Shown here piece after piece: positions 1 through 10,288 of a stretch of 64,000 bases of DNA. The position numbers were made by a program, and so were the translations under genes. The DNA comes from a virus, in the IMG/VR virus record IMGVR_UViG_3300050821_003907, positions 62,001 through 126,000 of that record. One strand, 5' to 3'. Positions within the stretch are counted from its first letter, which is position 1; every line of letters starts with the position of its first letter. The notes below the pieces were generated by a model. It was not told the DNA's origin. It did not search any database and was given only the letters and a program-made list of their open reading frames with translations.

Positions 1-3000
1 GTACGCTTAACTTTGTTACAGGCGCAGGTAACCAATACGCTATGGCGGTTGCCCTTCCCACAAGTCAGTGGGTGCGCATTGAGCTTAGCGTCAGTCCTAA
101 CATCGTTAATAGCGCAGCAAACGCTAGTGCGACTGTAACGTGGTACCTAGGGGATAGCACTACACCCCAGGAATCAAAGACTTTTACCGGAATGTCGATA
201 GGAACCGGTCCCGCTTCAGCCCCCGCTAACTTCTACTTCGGACTACTGTCAGCAACAGGCAATAACAACTACCAGGCTTACGTTGACGATATTGCCTGCG
301 GGCCTACTCAGATAGGTCCTTACCGTACGCCTTCGGCAACAAATGTCAGCTTGCCTGGCGGTGTAGGTAGTGCTGTTCACTACATGCCTCCGCGCCCTGT
401 AAAGCAGCCGTACCCTGCCGCTGTATTCGCGCGCTCTAGCTTGGGCTTCAATCTTGTAGGACTTAACTCCTTGCAGTGGTGGTTCGGGCAAGCCTACGAT
501 TACGATTACGCTTACGACCCCACCTTCAGGTCAACTATCGTGTTCCGCTGGACGCTGACGGACAACGCTAATAATACGCTTAAGTTCAGTAAGACCTTCA
601 ATGAAGTTAAGTGGAGCAAGAATGCGTCCGCCCCAACCTGGAGCAGGCTTACCGTTCCTATTCCGCAGGGCAATAACGTATTCAATTACGCCAACGTAGC
701 CAGCTATTCCCTGGCCTTCACCAATCACAGTAGTGGCGGCACTTCTGGTTTCGTGAAAATGCATGCGTGGCTAAGCGGCTTGCAAGCTCTTCCGACCACC
801 ATCAACAATAACCCTGGAACGCCTCGCGCGAACCTCTTCAACATATTTGGCGCTCCGGGTTCCGCACGTTCACCTATTTCCGTGCAGGCCCAGCTGCCTT
901 CTCAGACAGGCAACGTAGTTCAGGAGTTTACGCAAGTCGGTTCCTGGACTGTGCCTCAAGGCGTTTACAGTGTTCAGGCTGAATGCTGGGGTGCTGGCGG
1001 GGCAGGCTCATCGTACAACACAGGCACTAACTACGCAGGCGGTGGCGGCGGCGGTGGCGAGTATGCCATGGAACCCGCGCTTACCGTAGTTCCCGGTACT
1101 AAGATTCCGTATTTCGTAGGAGCAGGCGGAGTCAGTGGTGAGCTGACTAATACCGTTCAATCGTGGAACTCATCAGGAATTGGCCACTGGCTGTGCCCGG
1201 CAAATGTAAGTTCCATACAGATTGAAGTGTGGGGCGGCGGTGCTGCTGGTTCCGCAGGCGGTGGCGGCGGCGGTGGCGGTGAATACGCCAAGGAAGCAAC
1301 GCTAGCGGTAACTCCCGGAAAGACTTACCAGTTTCAGGTAGGCCGGGCAGGTGTCCCTAACACGGGAACTAACACTGCCGCAACAGTAGCCCGAGACGGA
1401 ATCGCCTCATGGTTTATCGGTGACGCTGTAACGGTGCGTGCTAGTGGCGGAAGCTCTCCCGCTACAGGAGGTGCTAGTGGCGGCAGGGGCGGTCACGGCT
1501 CTGCTAACTCCACGCACTACAGTGGCGGCACGGGAGGCGCTTCTCCGGGGTCTGCGGGCGGCGGCGGTGCGGCTGGCGCTGGAAGCTCTAACAACGGTGC
1601 TAATGGCGCTGCGGGCGTGCGAGGAACTAACACCGGTCAAGGTGCTCACCTTACAGGCGGTGTTGGGGCTACAGGCACCAACGGTGGCGGTAATGGCGGG
1701 GCAGGTTCGAGTGTCCCTGGCTTCCCCGGAACAGGCATAACTCCAGGTGGTGGCGGGGGCGGTGGCTACAGCTCCAACGGAAAGAATTACAAGGGCGGCA
1801 CCGGAAGCACCGGTGAAGTAAAGATTACCTACCAGGTAAACCTGGGTTCACCTATTAATGGTGGCAGCACCGCTTTCGGTGCTTCGGGCCTTACCAGCGC
1901 TACAGTAACCGCTCACGGTGGCACATCAGTAGCCAATAACACCGCATCAGGCTCGGCTGGAGGAACTGGTTCTTCTAACTCTACACACTACAACGGCGGG
2001 CAGGGATATCCGTACTCTAACGGCACCGGCAACAACGGATTCGCTAGTCAGGGTAACTCTTCTTCTGCACAACTCGCTGCAACCTTTAACTACAGCACGG
2101 GTACGGGAACCACTACGGCTACTGCAAGCTCAACAAACGGTGTTGGCGTAGTCATAGTCCTGGCGGCAGCGGCAGTAAGTGACCTTACCGTGTCAGACAA
2201 CGCAGGAAATATATACCCGGCTGTGTCTAACGTAGCTATCGGCACAGGGCAGATGTACGCTTTCGCTACACCCCTGGCTGGCCAGGTAGTGAACGGAAGC
2301 ACGGTCCTCACCATCTCATCAGCAACTGCACAGCAATATGCGGCTAGCTGGTGGTACATGAATAATGCCATTGAAGTGAATGCAGCAAATATCGTCACTA
2401 ATACGGGGACTGGAACTGCCGCTAGCCTGACGTTGGGCAACACTGACGCCACTACTACAGAATACAACTGGGCATTCTGGGGCAACAGTTCTACTGTTGC
2501 CAGCACGGGTAATTCTGGTTCTGGGTCTGACGAAACTGAACTTTACACTAACCTAGGCTGGTCTATTTCGGGCGGTGCTCTTTATGGCGCTATCACGTCC
2601 ACACTTACGCCGCCTAACACTAGCGGTCGCGGAAGCACAGGAATGTCCTGGGCATCTAGCACTACCTGGGGCGGTATTTCTCTGCCTCTCGTCCTTGCTA
2701 ACCAGGGCGCTGCCACCGTATCACTGCCGACTAGCACAACTGCTAATACCTTTACTGGAACTTCCGGCACCATAACACCTAGGTTTACCTTCACCACCTT
2801 TAACACGGGCGTTATAGTATTGTTCGTAGTGCGCCCTGGTACTAGTACTGTAACGGCTGCTGATGTGGGAGGTAACACCTACACAGCTCAGGTAACCGCA
2901 AGTAATGGCGCTACAACTGCTTACATGACGGTACTGACGGCTCCTGTAACTCACAATCCAGGCACTATAACTGTCTCTGATACAGTAAGCCAGGCGCATA

Positions 3001-4319
3001 TCTTGCGAGCTTTCTACATCCCTAACTGCACAGCTTGCGATACTTCAGGTACAGCCTCGACTAACGGAACTACTAGCGTGACGCTAGCGTCCGGCTCGCC
3101 CACGAAGGCCGGAGACTTCACCTTGTATACGGGCTTTACCGCAGGCGGTAATGCCGTAACCACGTCTGCTACTGGTGGCGCTAATGCATTCATCAACAAT
3201 ACCGGTGGCGCAGGCAACCTGAACATGCAGATACTAGGTCTTTACAACATCGGCACGGCAGCTGCTGCTACGCTAACCGCAAGCACGACAGCTAGTGCCG
3301 CAATCGGGGCGGCAGCTATTTCCTTGTCGATGCCCTGGTGGGGCGGTGGCGGCGGTGCATCAGCGAATGCATCAGGACACGGCTTCCCCGGTTTTGACAC
3401 CGGAGGTGCAGGTTATGGTGGTGGCGGTCAAGGCGCTACAGGTGCGCAGGCAACATCTTCGGGTATTCAGGGAGGTGCGCCTGGCGGTGGCGGCGCTGGT
3501 GCAATAAGCAATGCAGGAGGCATCCAGCTTGGCGGCTCAGGCGGCAACGGTCGTATCAGGCTTACGTATACCCCGCCGTTGCAGGCATTTGACAATCTCA
3601 TTTTGCACATGCCGGGTTACAATTCGCCGGATACCTATAACCCGGTTAGCCCTGTTCCTGTGACAGACCCGCCAGACGGCCGGGAATACACGATGTCCTC
3701 TGTGATTCCGTGGCGTAATGCTGAATTCAATGGCACGTACGCGGTGTTCCTGGCTAACTACAACTGGTCCACTTCTGTGGGAACTAATGTAACACGGCGA
3801 ATTACGGTAACAGTAACGCAATACGAATTCCTTAACGGTCCTGGTTACAGCATGCAGGTTACCCGGCTGGTAACGCCTTCTACAGACATCGTGAATGGCA
3901 TAATTTCACTAGGCAATCTTCCGCTGCCCATTAAGCAGTACGACCCTAGTAACCAGGAACCGTATTACACTTACGGTGTAATCAGCAGTGAAAGCGGTGA
4001 CCGGTTCATGGACATCCTTTTCCTTGACACTACCGGCCAGACTGTGCTTATCAATGTCAACAATGCCAGCCCTGGCTACGGTAAATACGCTAATTACTAC
4101 ATTGATGAGCCTGATTTTGACACCGACATCAGTCCTGTGCTTGGCTCACCGCAAGGACCTGAGCGTTCCGTAAGCGTACTGGATTCAGCTGTGCTTTCAG
4201 GAGGACCATTCTTCCTGACACCGGGAGATAACTTCATCCTGGCGTACTCTACATACGGCGCACCTAATCTCGGTGTTCGATATAATCCAAGATGGTACAC
4301 TGACCGGGTGAAGTACTAA
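1..4319 (+). CDS. Large glycine-rich tail protein, 5' end outside window
   Basis: The frame is open from the first base, so the gene starts upstream; about 1438 residues are visible. The N-terminal part looks like beta-sandwich modules. Next comes a glycine-rich domain (VQAECWGAGG..., about 1000-1130) that appears interrupted by a second copy (IQIEVWGGG..., about 1195-1840). Two Thr/Ser-rich beta modules follow (about 2060-2690 and 2710-3320), each with a hydrophobic VIVL- or VIVLFV-type strand. The first domain's Gly-rich tail resumes near 3330, and a non-Gly domain ends the protein. Such proteins are minor tail or tail-tip components in actinobacteriophages. The stop overlaps the next start (TAATG), so the genes are coupled. 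The exact tail role is inferred. Confidence 0.8.
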   Translation, partial: TLNFVTGAGNQYAMAVALPTSQWVRIELSVSPNIVNSAANASATVTWYLGDSTTPQESKTFTGMSIGTGPASAPANFYFGLLSATGNNNYQAYVDDIACGPTQIGPYRTPSATNVSLPGGVGSAVHYMPPRPVKQPYPAAVFARSSLGFNLVGLNSLQWWFGQAYDYDYAYDPTFRSTIVFRWTLTDNANNTLKFSKTFNEVKWSKNASAPTWSRLTVPIPQGNNVFNYANVASYSLAFTNHSSGGTSGFVKMHAWLSGLQALPTTINNNPGTPRANLFNIFGAPGSARSPISVQAQLPSQTGNVVQEFTQVGSWTVPQGVYSVQAECWGAGGAGSSYNTGTNYAGGGGGGGEYAMEPALTVVPGTKIPYFVGAGGVSGELTNTVQSWNSSGIGHWLCPANVSSIQIEVWGGGAAGSAGGGGGGGGEYAKEATLAVTPGKTYQFQVGRAGVPNTGTNTAATVARDGIASWFIGDAVTVRASGGSSPATGGASGGRGGHGSANSTHYSGGTGGASPGSAGGGGAAGAGSSNNGANGAAGVRGTNTGQGAHLTGGVGATGTNGGGNGGAGSSVPGFPGTGITPGGGGGGGYSSNGKNYKGGTGSTGEVKITYQVNLGSPINGGSTAFGASGLTSATVTAHGGTSVANNTASGSAGGTGSSNSTHYNGGQGYPYSNGTGNNGFASQGNSSSAQLAATFNYSTGTGTTTATASSTNGVGVVIVLAAAAVSDLTVSDNAGNIYPAVSNVAIGTGQMYAFATPLAGQVVNGSTVLTISSATAQQYAASWWYMNNAIEVNAANIVTNTGTGTAASLTLGNTDATTTEYNWAFWGNSSTVASTGNSGSGSDETELYTNLGWSISGGALYGAITSTLTPPNTSGRGSTGMSWASSTTWGGISLPLVLANQGAATVSLPTSTTANTFTGTSGTITPRFTFTTFNTGVIVLFVVRPGTSTVTAADVGGNTYTAQVTASNGATTAYMTVLTAPVTHNPGTITVSDTVSQAHILRAFYIPNCTACDTSGTASTNGTTSVTLASGSPTKAGDFTLYTGFTAGGNAVTTSATGGANAFINNTGGAGNLNMQILGLYNIGTAAAATLTASTTASAAIGAAAISLSMPWWGGGGGASANASGHGFPGFDTGGAGYGGGGQGATGAQATSSGIQGGAPGGGGAGAISNAGGIQLGGSGGNGRIRLTYTPPLQAFDNLILHMPGYNSPDTYNPVSPVPVTDPPDGREYTMSSVIPWRNAEFNGTYAVFLANYNWSTSVGTNVTRRITVTVTQYEFLNGPGYSMQVTRLVTPSTDIVNGIISLGNLPLPIKQYDPSNQEPYYTYGVISSESGDRFMDILFLDTTGQTVLINVNNASPGYGKYANYYIDEPDFDTDISPVLGSPQGPERSVSVLDSAVLSGGPFFLTPGDNFILAYSTYGAPNLGVRYNPRWYTDRVKY

Positions 4320-7186
4320 TGCCCCCCACACCTAAGGTAACTCCGACTAATGTATCGTCAGTAGCTCAGTCTGCGAATAACCGCATTAACGCGCTGCTGC
4401 CGAATATTGCGTCTACTGCGAGTCCTATCACCGTATGGACTACGAACGTCATTTACGAAATGATAGCGCTCGCAACGCCGCCTACTAATACGTACAGCCC
4501 GGCCTACTACCCGTCCAGCGGCACATGGACGTGCCCTTCAGGCGTGTCCAGCGTTCAGGTTGAATGCTGGGGCGGCGGTGGCGGTGGCGGTGGCGGTAAC
4601 ACTACTAGCGGCGGCGGAGGCGGCGGCGGCGGCGAGTATGCTGCTGAGCAAAACTACCCGGTAGTACCCGGCGAGCAGTACGCATATACCTGCGGTGATG
4701 GCGGAACTAATGGCCTTACTGGCGTCCCTGGCACTACGGGTCAGAACACCGTATTTGACTTGCAAGGTGTAGGAAAAACCGGAGGCATTATCGCCCATGG
4801 TGGTCAGGGTGGTGACATCACTAGTACAGGTAAAGGCGGTGCTGGAGGCACAGGCAGTGCTAACACCACTGTGTACGCTGGTGGACCTGGCGGAACTAAC
4901 GCCAATGGCGTAGGAGATGACAGCCCGTATTCATCTCCCCTTGCTAACGGTACGCAGTTCTGGTACATAATGGACGACGACCCTGCTTACTACTCCACTA
5001 TTCAAGACAACACCGAAATTACCTCCGCACAGCAAATTAACACGATAGGAACTGCTAACTCCACTATTCTCGGTAATAGCATTCCCAACGGCGGTACTGT
5101 TAACGCCCCTGCACAAGCGCCTACTAGTTCTATTATCGGGCAACTGTACCAGGCTAATGTGGGGTGGAGCTGGACAGCTCCCAGTAGCACGGAAATGCCT
5201 TATTACCGGATAAATAATTATGGCCTGTCCACGACATCCATGACATTCTCGTGCTGGATTTATGCTGATGCAGGCGGCAATTTCACCGGTTCTAACGTTT
5301 CAGCTGGCACTATCGTATCCACGTATGACTACGCTATAACTACTAAATCGCCAGGATACGCTCTATTTATTGATACCAATAATAGGGTGAACTTCAAGAT
5401 TTCGCGCCATAACGGCAGTTCCTACACTACTCAGCTACTAACTCTCAGCACGCCTGTTGATACAACTGACTGGAATTACATCGTAGTTTCCTATAACGGA
5501 AGTACGATGTACATTTACGTATATAATTCCAGTAACCCAGGAGGATTGTCTACTTCTGGCGCTGGCCCGTCTGGTACTGGCAACCAAGTACAGGTTAATA
5601 ACAACAGCACTTACTTCGGCATTAATCCTTCTATTAACGGTCCTGACAACGGCTTCAGCGGTTACATGTCCAACCTGTGGATGGCCACAGGTGCCCTCAC
5701 TACTTCTACGTGGCCTAACGGCGTATACAACCCCTCCACAACTCCTAACACAGGTTGCGGCGGCGGTGCATCGGGCGGCGGCGGTGGCGTAGGAGGCACA
5801 GGAAGCCCAGGGAGTGTAGGAGGCGCAGGCGGCGCTGGTGGCACAGTCCCGGCTGTTCCGGCAGGCAGCAATCTTACGATTGGATACACAGGAACGACAG
5901 GAGGAGCATCTGGACTTAGCGGTATCAATCCTGCGTCTAACTCCTACGGTGGAGGCGGAGGAGGAGCTGGTAATTTCAGTCCGCTACCTACCCTGAAAAC
6001 CATGAAACTTGTGGCGGCACAAAGCGCTTCTTATGCAGGCCCGGATGCTGTAAGCAACCCTTCAGGTCAGTACACTATCAGTCTTGCTCCTCTGGTAACT
6101 AACTCATCAGAAAAACTCAGCACTAGCGCGGCCAACCTGTCTCCTGATTGCTACCAGGGAGGCCAAGCCCAAGTAGACAGCAATTACCAGGGCACGATGT
6201 CATCTGCTGTACTGCTGCCAAATGCAGCGACAACTGCCGCTAACTTCACGGGTGCGATTGCTACTATTAGCAAGCTCACCATGAGCGCTGAAATCTTGAG
6301 TCCTAATGCGGCATCGTTGCTGCTGGGCTACACGAGTGACACGACACTGCCTTCGACCTTTACGGCGAGTTCTGTAACTACTGTAACAGAATTGCCTATC
6401 CCAGCAGGCTCGCAAAATACTGTCGTAAGCTGGGACCTCACTAATAACAGTAACCTCGTCAGTGCTATAGAGGGCGGAACAGCTTGCACCCTGATATTTG
6501 GCCCTGGTAATACTCCAGGAGCCGCCTCCTATAGTAATACTGCTACAGCATCACAGTTTAGCGCGGCCTTTATCGGTGCTGGCGGAGCTGCATCCGGGTA
6601 CTTGCAAGACCTTACTATTACTGTGCAGTACAGTTCAAGTAACTGGGCAAATGGGGGTTATGGGTCTCCAGGCGCGGTAAGAATTGCTTACATAAACCCC
6701 AATGGTGTGCCTATAGCTTCTATCCAGCCGGTGGCTACAACTGACAGTCAAAACGACCAGTACGCCGCAGGATTCACAGGGCCAATTACGGCTTGGCAGC
6801 CGGGGAGCAGCCCTAAGGTCCCGGAAACTCCGCACGCTCTTAGTTCTTACCTTAACTCGTGGACAAGAAACTCCACTAGCCAGGACTTGCAGTACCAGAT
6901 GATGGGTGACGGGACTGTCCTCATTACCGGACGCCTGAATGTGCCCGCTAGTCCTGCTGCGGTCAGTACCATAACTAGTTCAATACCATCGGCATACTGG
7001 CCTTTGAATCGTATTGAAACAGGCCCGGCTACAGCGGCTAATTCAGTAAGTCCCTTCGCTTGCACGGCTTGCTCAGTGCAAATAGACACTTCAGGTAACT
7101 TCTCGGCGGTAGGACTTACCTCTTCACAGTCCGGGTACACTTTGAACGTGAACTTCCGGTATCCACTTAATAACCTAGCCGTTTAA
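4319..7186 (+). CDS. Glycine-rich minor tail protein with LamG-like insertion
   Basis: This 955-residue protein starts at the ATG that overlaps the upstream stop. A glycine-rich domain begins near residue 65 (VQVECWGGGG). It is split by a concanavalin/LamG-like beta-sandwich at about residues 290-460, recognisable by the SMTFSCWIYAD and WNYIVVSYNGSTMYIYV strands. The Gly-rich part then resumes, followed by further beta modules. The C-terminal about 100 residues (MMGDGTVLITGRL) resemble a tail-protein head domain. The Gly-rich and LamG folds suggest surface or carbohydrate contact at the tail tip. It lies directly between two other tail genes. The specific ligand is unknown. Confidence 0.75.
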   Translation: MPPTPKVTPTNVSSVAQSANNRINALLPNIASTASPITVWTTNVIYEMIALATPPTNTYSPAYYPSSGTWTCPSGVSSVQVECWGGGGGGGGGNTTSGGGGGGGGEYAAEQNYPVVPGEQYAYTCGDGGTNGLTGVPGTTGQNTVFDLQGVGKTGGIIAHGGQGGDITSTGKGGAGGTGSANTTVYAGGPGGTNANGVGDDSPYSSPLANGTQFWYIMDDDPAYYSTIQDNTEITSAQQINTIGTANSTILGNSIPNGGTVNAPAQAPTSSIIGQLYQANVGWSWTAPSSTEMPYYRINNYGLSTTSMTFSCWIYADAGGNFTGSNVSAGTIVSTYDYAITTKSPGYALFIDTNNRVNFKISRHNGSSYTTQLLTLSTPVDTTDWNYIVVSYNGSTMYIYVYNSSNPGGLSTSGAGPSGTGNQVQVNNNSTYFGINPSINGPDNGFSGYMSNLWMATGALTTSTWPNGVYNPSTTPNTGCGGGASGGGGGVGGTGSPGSVGGAGGAGGTVPAVPAGSNLTIGYTGTTGGASGLSGINPASNSYGGGGGGAGNFSPLPTLKTMKLVAAQSASYAGPDAVSNPSGQYTISLAPLVTNSSEKLSTSAANLSPDCYQGGQAQVDSNYQGTMSSAVLLPNAATTAANFTGAIATISKLTMSAEILSPNAASLLLGYTSDTTLPSTFTASSVTTVTELPIPAGSQNTVVSWDLTNNSNLVSAIEGGTACTLIFGPGNTPGAASYSNTATASQFSAAFIGAGGAASGYLQDLTITVQYSSSNWANGGYGSPGAVRIAYINPNGVPIASIQPVATTDSQNDQYAAGFTGPITAWQPGSSPKVPETPHALSSYLNSWTRNSTSQDLQYQMMGDGTVLITGRLNVPASPAAVSTITSSIPSAYWPLNRIETGPATAANSVSPFACTACSVQIDTSGNFSAVGLTSSQSGYTLNVNFRYPLNNLAV

Positions 7187-7203
7187 GGAAGGGAAGAATT
7201 AAC

Positions 7204-7497
7204 GTGAGCGCAGGTATTCAGCCGAATCTGGCGACCATTAATCAGCAAGCCGGAAGCCTCATGGTGAACCTGCTCAACAGCATTGAGCAAGCACAGGTCT
7301 TCTACCAGTACCTTAACGGTCTTGGCAGTAGCGGGCTAATAGCGCTTGGCATGGCAAGTGCTGACGCAACAGCACTTCTGTCGGCGTACAGTAACGCTAA
7401 CGCCCTTGCCAATGTTTTTTACGGACAGGCGTACACAGGACCGGCATTGCCGTATAACTTCTACAACCAGATTGTGCCGCTAACAGGCGGTCAATAA
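7204..7497 (+). CDS. Small tail-module protein of unknown function
   Basis: This 97-residue protein starts at GTG 7204, with GGAAGGGAAG about 8 bases upstream as ribosome-binding site. It is alpha-helical and rich in Ala, Asn, Leu and Tyr, with no Cys and no membrane segment. It lies between two minor tail genes and is probably a virion or tail-assembly protein by position only. I do not recognise the family. Confidence 0.7.
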   Translation: MSAGIQPNLATINQQAGSLMVNLLNSIEQAQVFYQYLNGLGSSGLIALGMASADATALLSAYSNANALANVFYGQAYTGPALPYNFYNQIVPLTGGQ

Positions 7498-7520
7498 TAA
7501 CTAGGCAAGGAGCTTAACGG

Positions 7521-9266
7521 ATGGCACTTGAGAAGAGGGACGGTTCACAGATAGTGACGTTCCTGCCTCCGCGTCCTGCTAAGTCCTTCAGCATTACTTC
7601 AAGCGGCTCAACATCAGATTCCGAGCAATTTGGCGGCAGTAACACAGATGGCAGGCGTTACGGCTGGATTAGGATTAACTCACTGCAATGGGAAACTAAT
7701 AACGACACGCAAGCTGACCTGTACAACGGCACTTCCGCTAACACGCACTCTCCCCTGGAGAACGGTGAGCAATTCCAGCTGTGGACAACTAATATCGTCG
7801 GCCTTAGCTATCCTCCCAACGCCACACTTTACGACTCAACAGGTGCGGCAGACTTGTATGAAATCTTTAACTTGCAGAATGCCCTGCCGAATGTATCTGG
7901 GGCACAAGCTCCCGTTAAGCTAAAGGACCCGCAAGTCTGCATCGTGCAAGGCATAAAGCAGGTAGCTCACGGAAGCTGGGATATCTACTTTTCTCCCGAC
8001 ATCACCGATACTATCGACACCACCGCAGACGGAATCATAACAATTCCTGTTCCGCGCGATGCTCGGTGGCTGAATGCTTACGGGCACGTAGACCAGGTTA
8101 ACTACACCTTCACTATCCCTGGCGGACCCAGTGCTTTTCAGTGCCTGTTCGTTGTGCCTCCGGACTTCAGGACTACTGCCATGGACCCCGGCCGAATCCT
8201 TCAGGTATTCCGAGGCGGTCAGTGCATCTGGGAAGGCTACACTACAGAACCCACGCCTAGTTCTACAGGGTGGCAGATAAACGCCACGGGCGCAGGTGCG
8301 TACGGCACGAACTTCACGTGCTTCTACGATGTGTGGAATATCGCTCGTCCTCTTCAACTCGCGCTGGACAGGGGACTTCGCTGGCTATTCCCGCCTGTCA
8401 TCCCTGCCACAACCAAGAACAATCCGGAGCAAGCTTACATTGGGCCGTCCCAGACTTCGGGTTCCATGACAATCACAGACTTCCTTAACCTGGTTTGCAC
8501 AACAGGACGCCTTTACTGGACATTGATTCCGCCTGTCAGCGCAGGCATTCCGGCGTGCCCTTGGCGACTAGAGTTCCTGGAATTCCCCACTGACCAAAGT
8601 GGCAACCCGCTGGCTACGGTAACATCCGACCACGCTAATTACCTTAGCCGTGAATGGCGAAGGGTTGACCAGCCGCTAGGCTCAGACCTTAACTCTACGC
8701 GTCGTCCGCCTGACTTGTACCTGGTAAGCACATCACCTGTAGCACGTAACATGAATGCTACATACAACACGCTAATCATAAACTACATGACGAAAGCTGA
8801 CCAGCTGTCTAACTCCGAGAACTCAACCGGTACCGCTGCTACTTACAACACTGCCGTAGTTGACATTCCCGAATCTGTGGCTCGTTACGGGCGTCTCGAA
8901 TACTTCCTCGACCTAACCAATGGTGGCGCGCTAAGCCACACTCAGGCAGTCAGTGTAGGGCGTAACATCCTGAACAAGTACATCCGAGTGAACTTCACGA
9001 CACCATTCTCCGTACAGCCAGGACAGCTCCTGAACAGCGGAGGACAGCCTGTAGACCTCGCATGTGACTGGTCAGGCAGGACAGTGTCCGTAATGGCGCA
9101 CGGAATTCCCATGGGTGGTGAAAGTCAGTTCGGTCCCTTGACGTTCTTCTCCGGGACATACCAGTATGACGACAACAGCCAGACGGCTACTATCACGCCT
9201 TATCAGAACGCAGGAACAGATATATCGACTGTCGTCGCCATGCTCTACCCTGGCCAGTACGCCTAG
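7521..9266 (+). CDS. Minor tail protein
   Basis: This 581-residue protein starts at ATG 7521 with AAGGAG upstream. Its N-terminus (FLPPRPAKS ... RINSLQWE) resembles a stretch of the first gene in the window (YMPPRPVKQ ... LNSLQWW), so the two share a beta module. A central region (FRGGQCIWEG ... AYGTNFTCFYDVW) resembles baseplate or tail-tip proteins that carry a gp27-like scaffold. It is the last gene of the rightward tail block, and its final four bases overlap the end of the convergent gene. The minor-tail assignment rests on position and composition. Confidence 0.75.
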   Translation: MALEKRDGSQIVTFLPPRPAKSFSITSSGSTSDSEQFGGSNTDGRRYGWIRINSLQWETNNDTQADLYNGTSANTHSPLENGEQFQLWTTNIVGLSYPPNATLYDSTGAADLYEIFNLQNALPNVSGAQAPVKLKDPQVCIVQGIKQVAHGSWDIYFSPDITDTIDTTADGIITIPVPRDARWLNAYGHVDQVNYTFTIPGGPSAFQCLFVVPPDFRTTAMDPGRILQVFRGGQCIWEGYTTEPTPSSTGWQINATGAGAYGTNFTCFYDVWNIARPLQLALDRGLRWLFPPVIPATTKNNPEQAYIGPSQTSGSMTITDFLNLVCTTGRLYWTLIPPVSAGIPACPWRLEFLEFPTDQSGNPLATVTSDHANYLSREWRRVDQPLGSDLNSTRRPPDLYLVSTSPVARNMNATYNTLIINYMTKADQLSNSENSTGTAATYNTAVVDIPESVARYGRLEYFLDLTNGGALSHTQAVSVGRNILNKYIRVNFTTPFSVQPGQLLNSGGQPVDLACDWSGRTVSVMAHGIPMGGESQFGPLTFFSGTYQYDDNSQTATITPYQNAGTDISTVVAMLYPGQYA

Positions 9267-9565
9267 AGGAACGCCAGGTTGTTGATGATAGTTTGCAGGG
9301 CCTGAATTTCCTGCTGAGCCTGGGCCGCGCTGGCGTCCCCGCCCACCATGATTACCTGCCAGAACGTGCTGCCGCTGATGTACAGGTAAAGAACAGATGC
9401 GAACAGGTCAATTCCCGGCTTGTAGCCGTGGACATCAGAACCATACTGTACGCCCGCCCAGCCATGCTGCTGCATTGACTGTGCGATAGCACCGTAAACA
9501 TCTCCGATGTCTTCAGCCGCAGGCGACAGTTCGTACTCGTGCGCAGCCCAGTAAAGTTCAGCCAT
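9263..9565 (-). CDS. Small conserved-looking protein of unknown function
   Basis: This 100-residue protein starts at ATG 9565, chosen because AAGGAGCGAG lies just upstream; an upstream in-frame ATG at 9598 lacks this. The sequence is mainly helical (MAELYWAAHEYELSP) with a C-terminal Ala/Gln-rich helix. It is convergent with the minor tail gene and overlaps its end by four bases. It is the only minus-strand gene between the tail block and the next two plus-strand genes. No motif is recognised. Confidence 0.6.
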   Translation of the reverse strand: MAELYWAAHEYELSPAAEDIGDVYGAIAQSMQQHGWAGVQYGSDVHGYKPGIDLFASVLYLYISGSTFWQVIMVGGDASAAQAQQEIQALQTIINNLAFL

Positions 9566-9661
9566 GTGTCTCGCTCCTTGCTTAAGGTTTTTGAGCACTC
9601 TGCTATTTCAAGACTATCCGATACCATTAAGGGAGACATAAGGCAAAGGGCGGTATTAGAG

Positions 9662-10243
9662 ATGGCGTTGTCAGAGATACTTCCCGTGCTCATAAGCGCC
9701 CTGAGCATGATGTTCACGGGACTTCTATGGTTGCACGGCAGAAGTGAACGGTCAGACAAGAACACCACGGCGCATATTGAGCACGTGTTCACAGAGCACA
9801 CGCAACCTGTTATAGACCGCATAACTACCCTGGAAGCACGTACCTCGCCTGAATCCCGCGACCATGAGCGTGAAGCGATTAAGAACATAATCTCAGATAA
9901 GCTGGAACCCATACAGAAGACGCTAAGCCAGCTTGAAATAAAAATTGACGTATTCTGGACTAATTTTTCCCGGGACGCTGCAATGATTCTTCATCAGCCC
10001 GACCCTGACAGGCACCACATTGACGTGCTACTGGAATCCTACATTGATGGCACGATTACGGATGACGAGAAAAAAGAACTCAAGAAGTTCTTGTACATTA
10101 TCCGTAACTGGGAGCCTGGACAGGATGTTGGATTCCCTGTGCATCCAGGCGAGCAAGTAGCGGCAGCGGTCCTGTTGCGCACCATGGATTACGTAATTGA
10201 CGCTACCCGTAAGCTGCGGACTATTCCGGAAGTCAAGGAATAA
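9662..10243 (+). CDS. Membrane-anchored coiled-coil protein
   Basis: This 193-residue protein is placed at ATG 9662 because the membrane segment starts there (LSEILPVLISALSMMFTGLLWL). A charged, probably coiled-coil stretch follows (residues about 35-105), then a helical cytoplasmic domain ending in DATRKLRTIPEVKE. It reads divergently from the 9565 gene. A weak -35/-10 pair (TTGAGC, 17 bases, CTATCC) lies near 9588-9616. With the following membrane protein it could belong to a lysis or membrane-remodelling module, but nothing proves holin activity. Confidence 0.6.
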   Translation: MALSEILPVLISALSMMFTGLLWLHGRSERSDKNTTAHIEHVFTEHTQPVIDRITTLEARTSPESRDHEREAIKNIISDKLEPIQKTLSQLEIKIDVFWTNFSRDAAMILHQPDPDRHHIDVLLESYIDGTITDDEKKELKKFLYIIRNWEPGQDVGFPVHPGEQVAAAVLLRTMDYVIDATRKLRTIPEVKE

Positions 10244-10288
10244 CAGTAAAGTTAGTTATGTAGACTTCCTTGCTGAATTGAGTTAACG

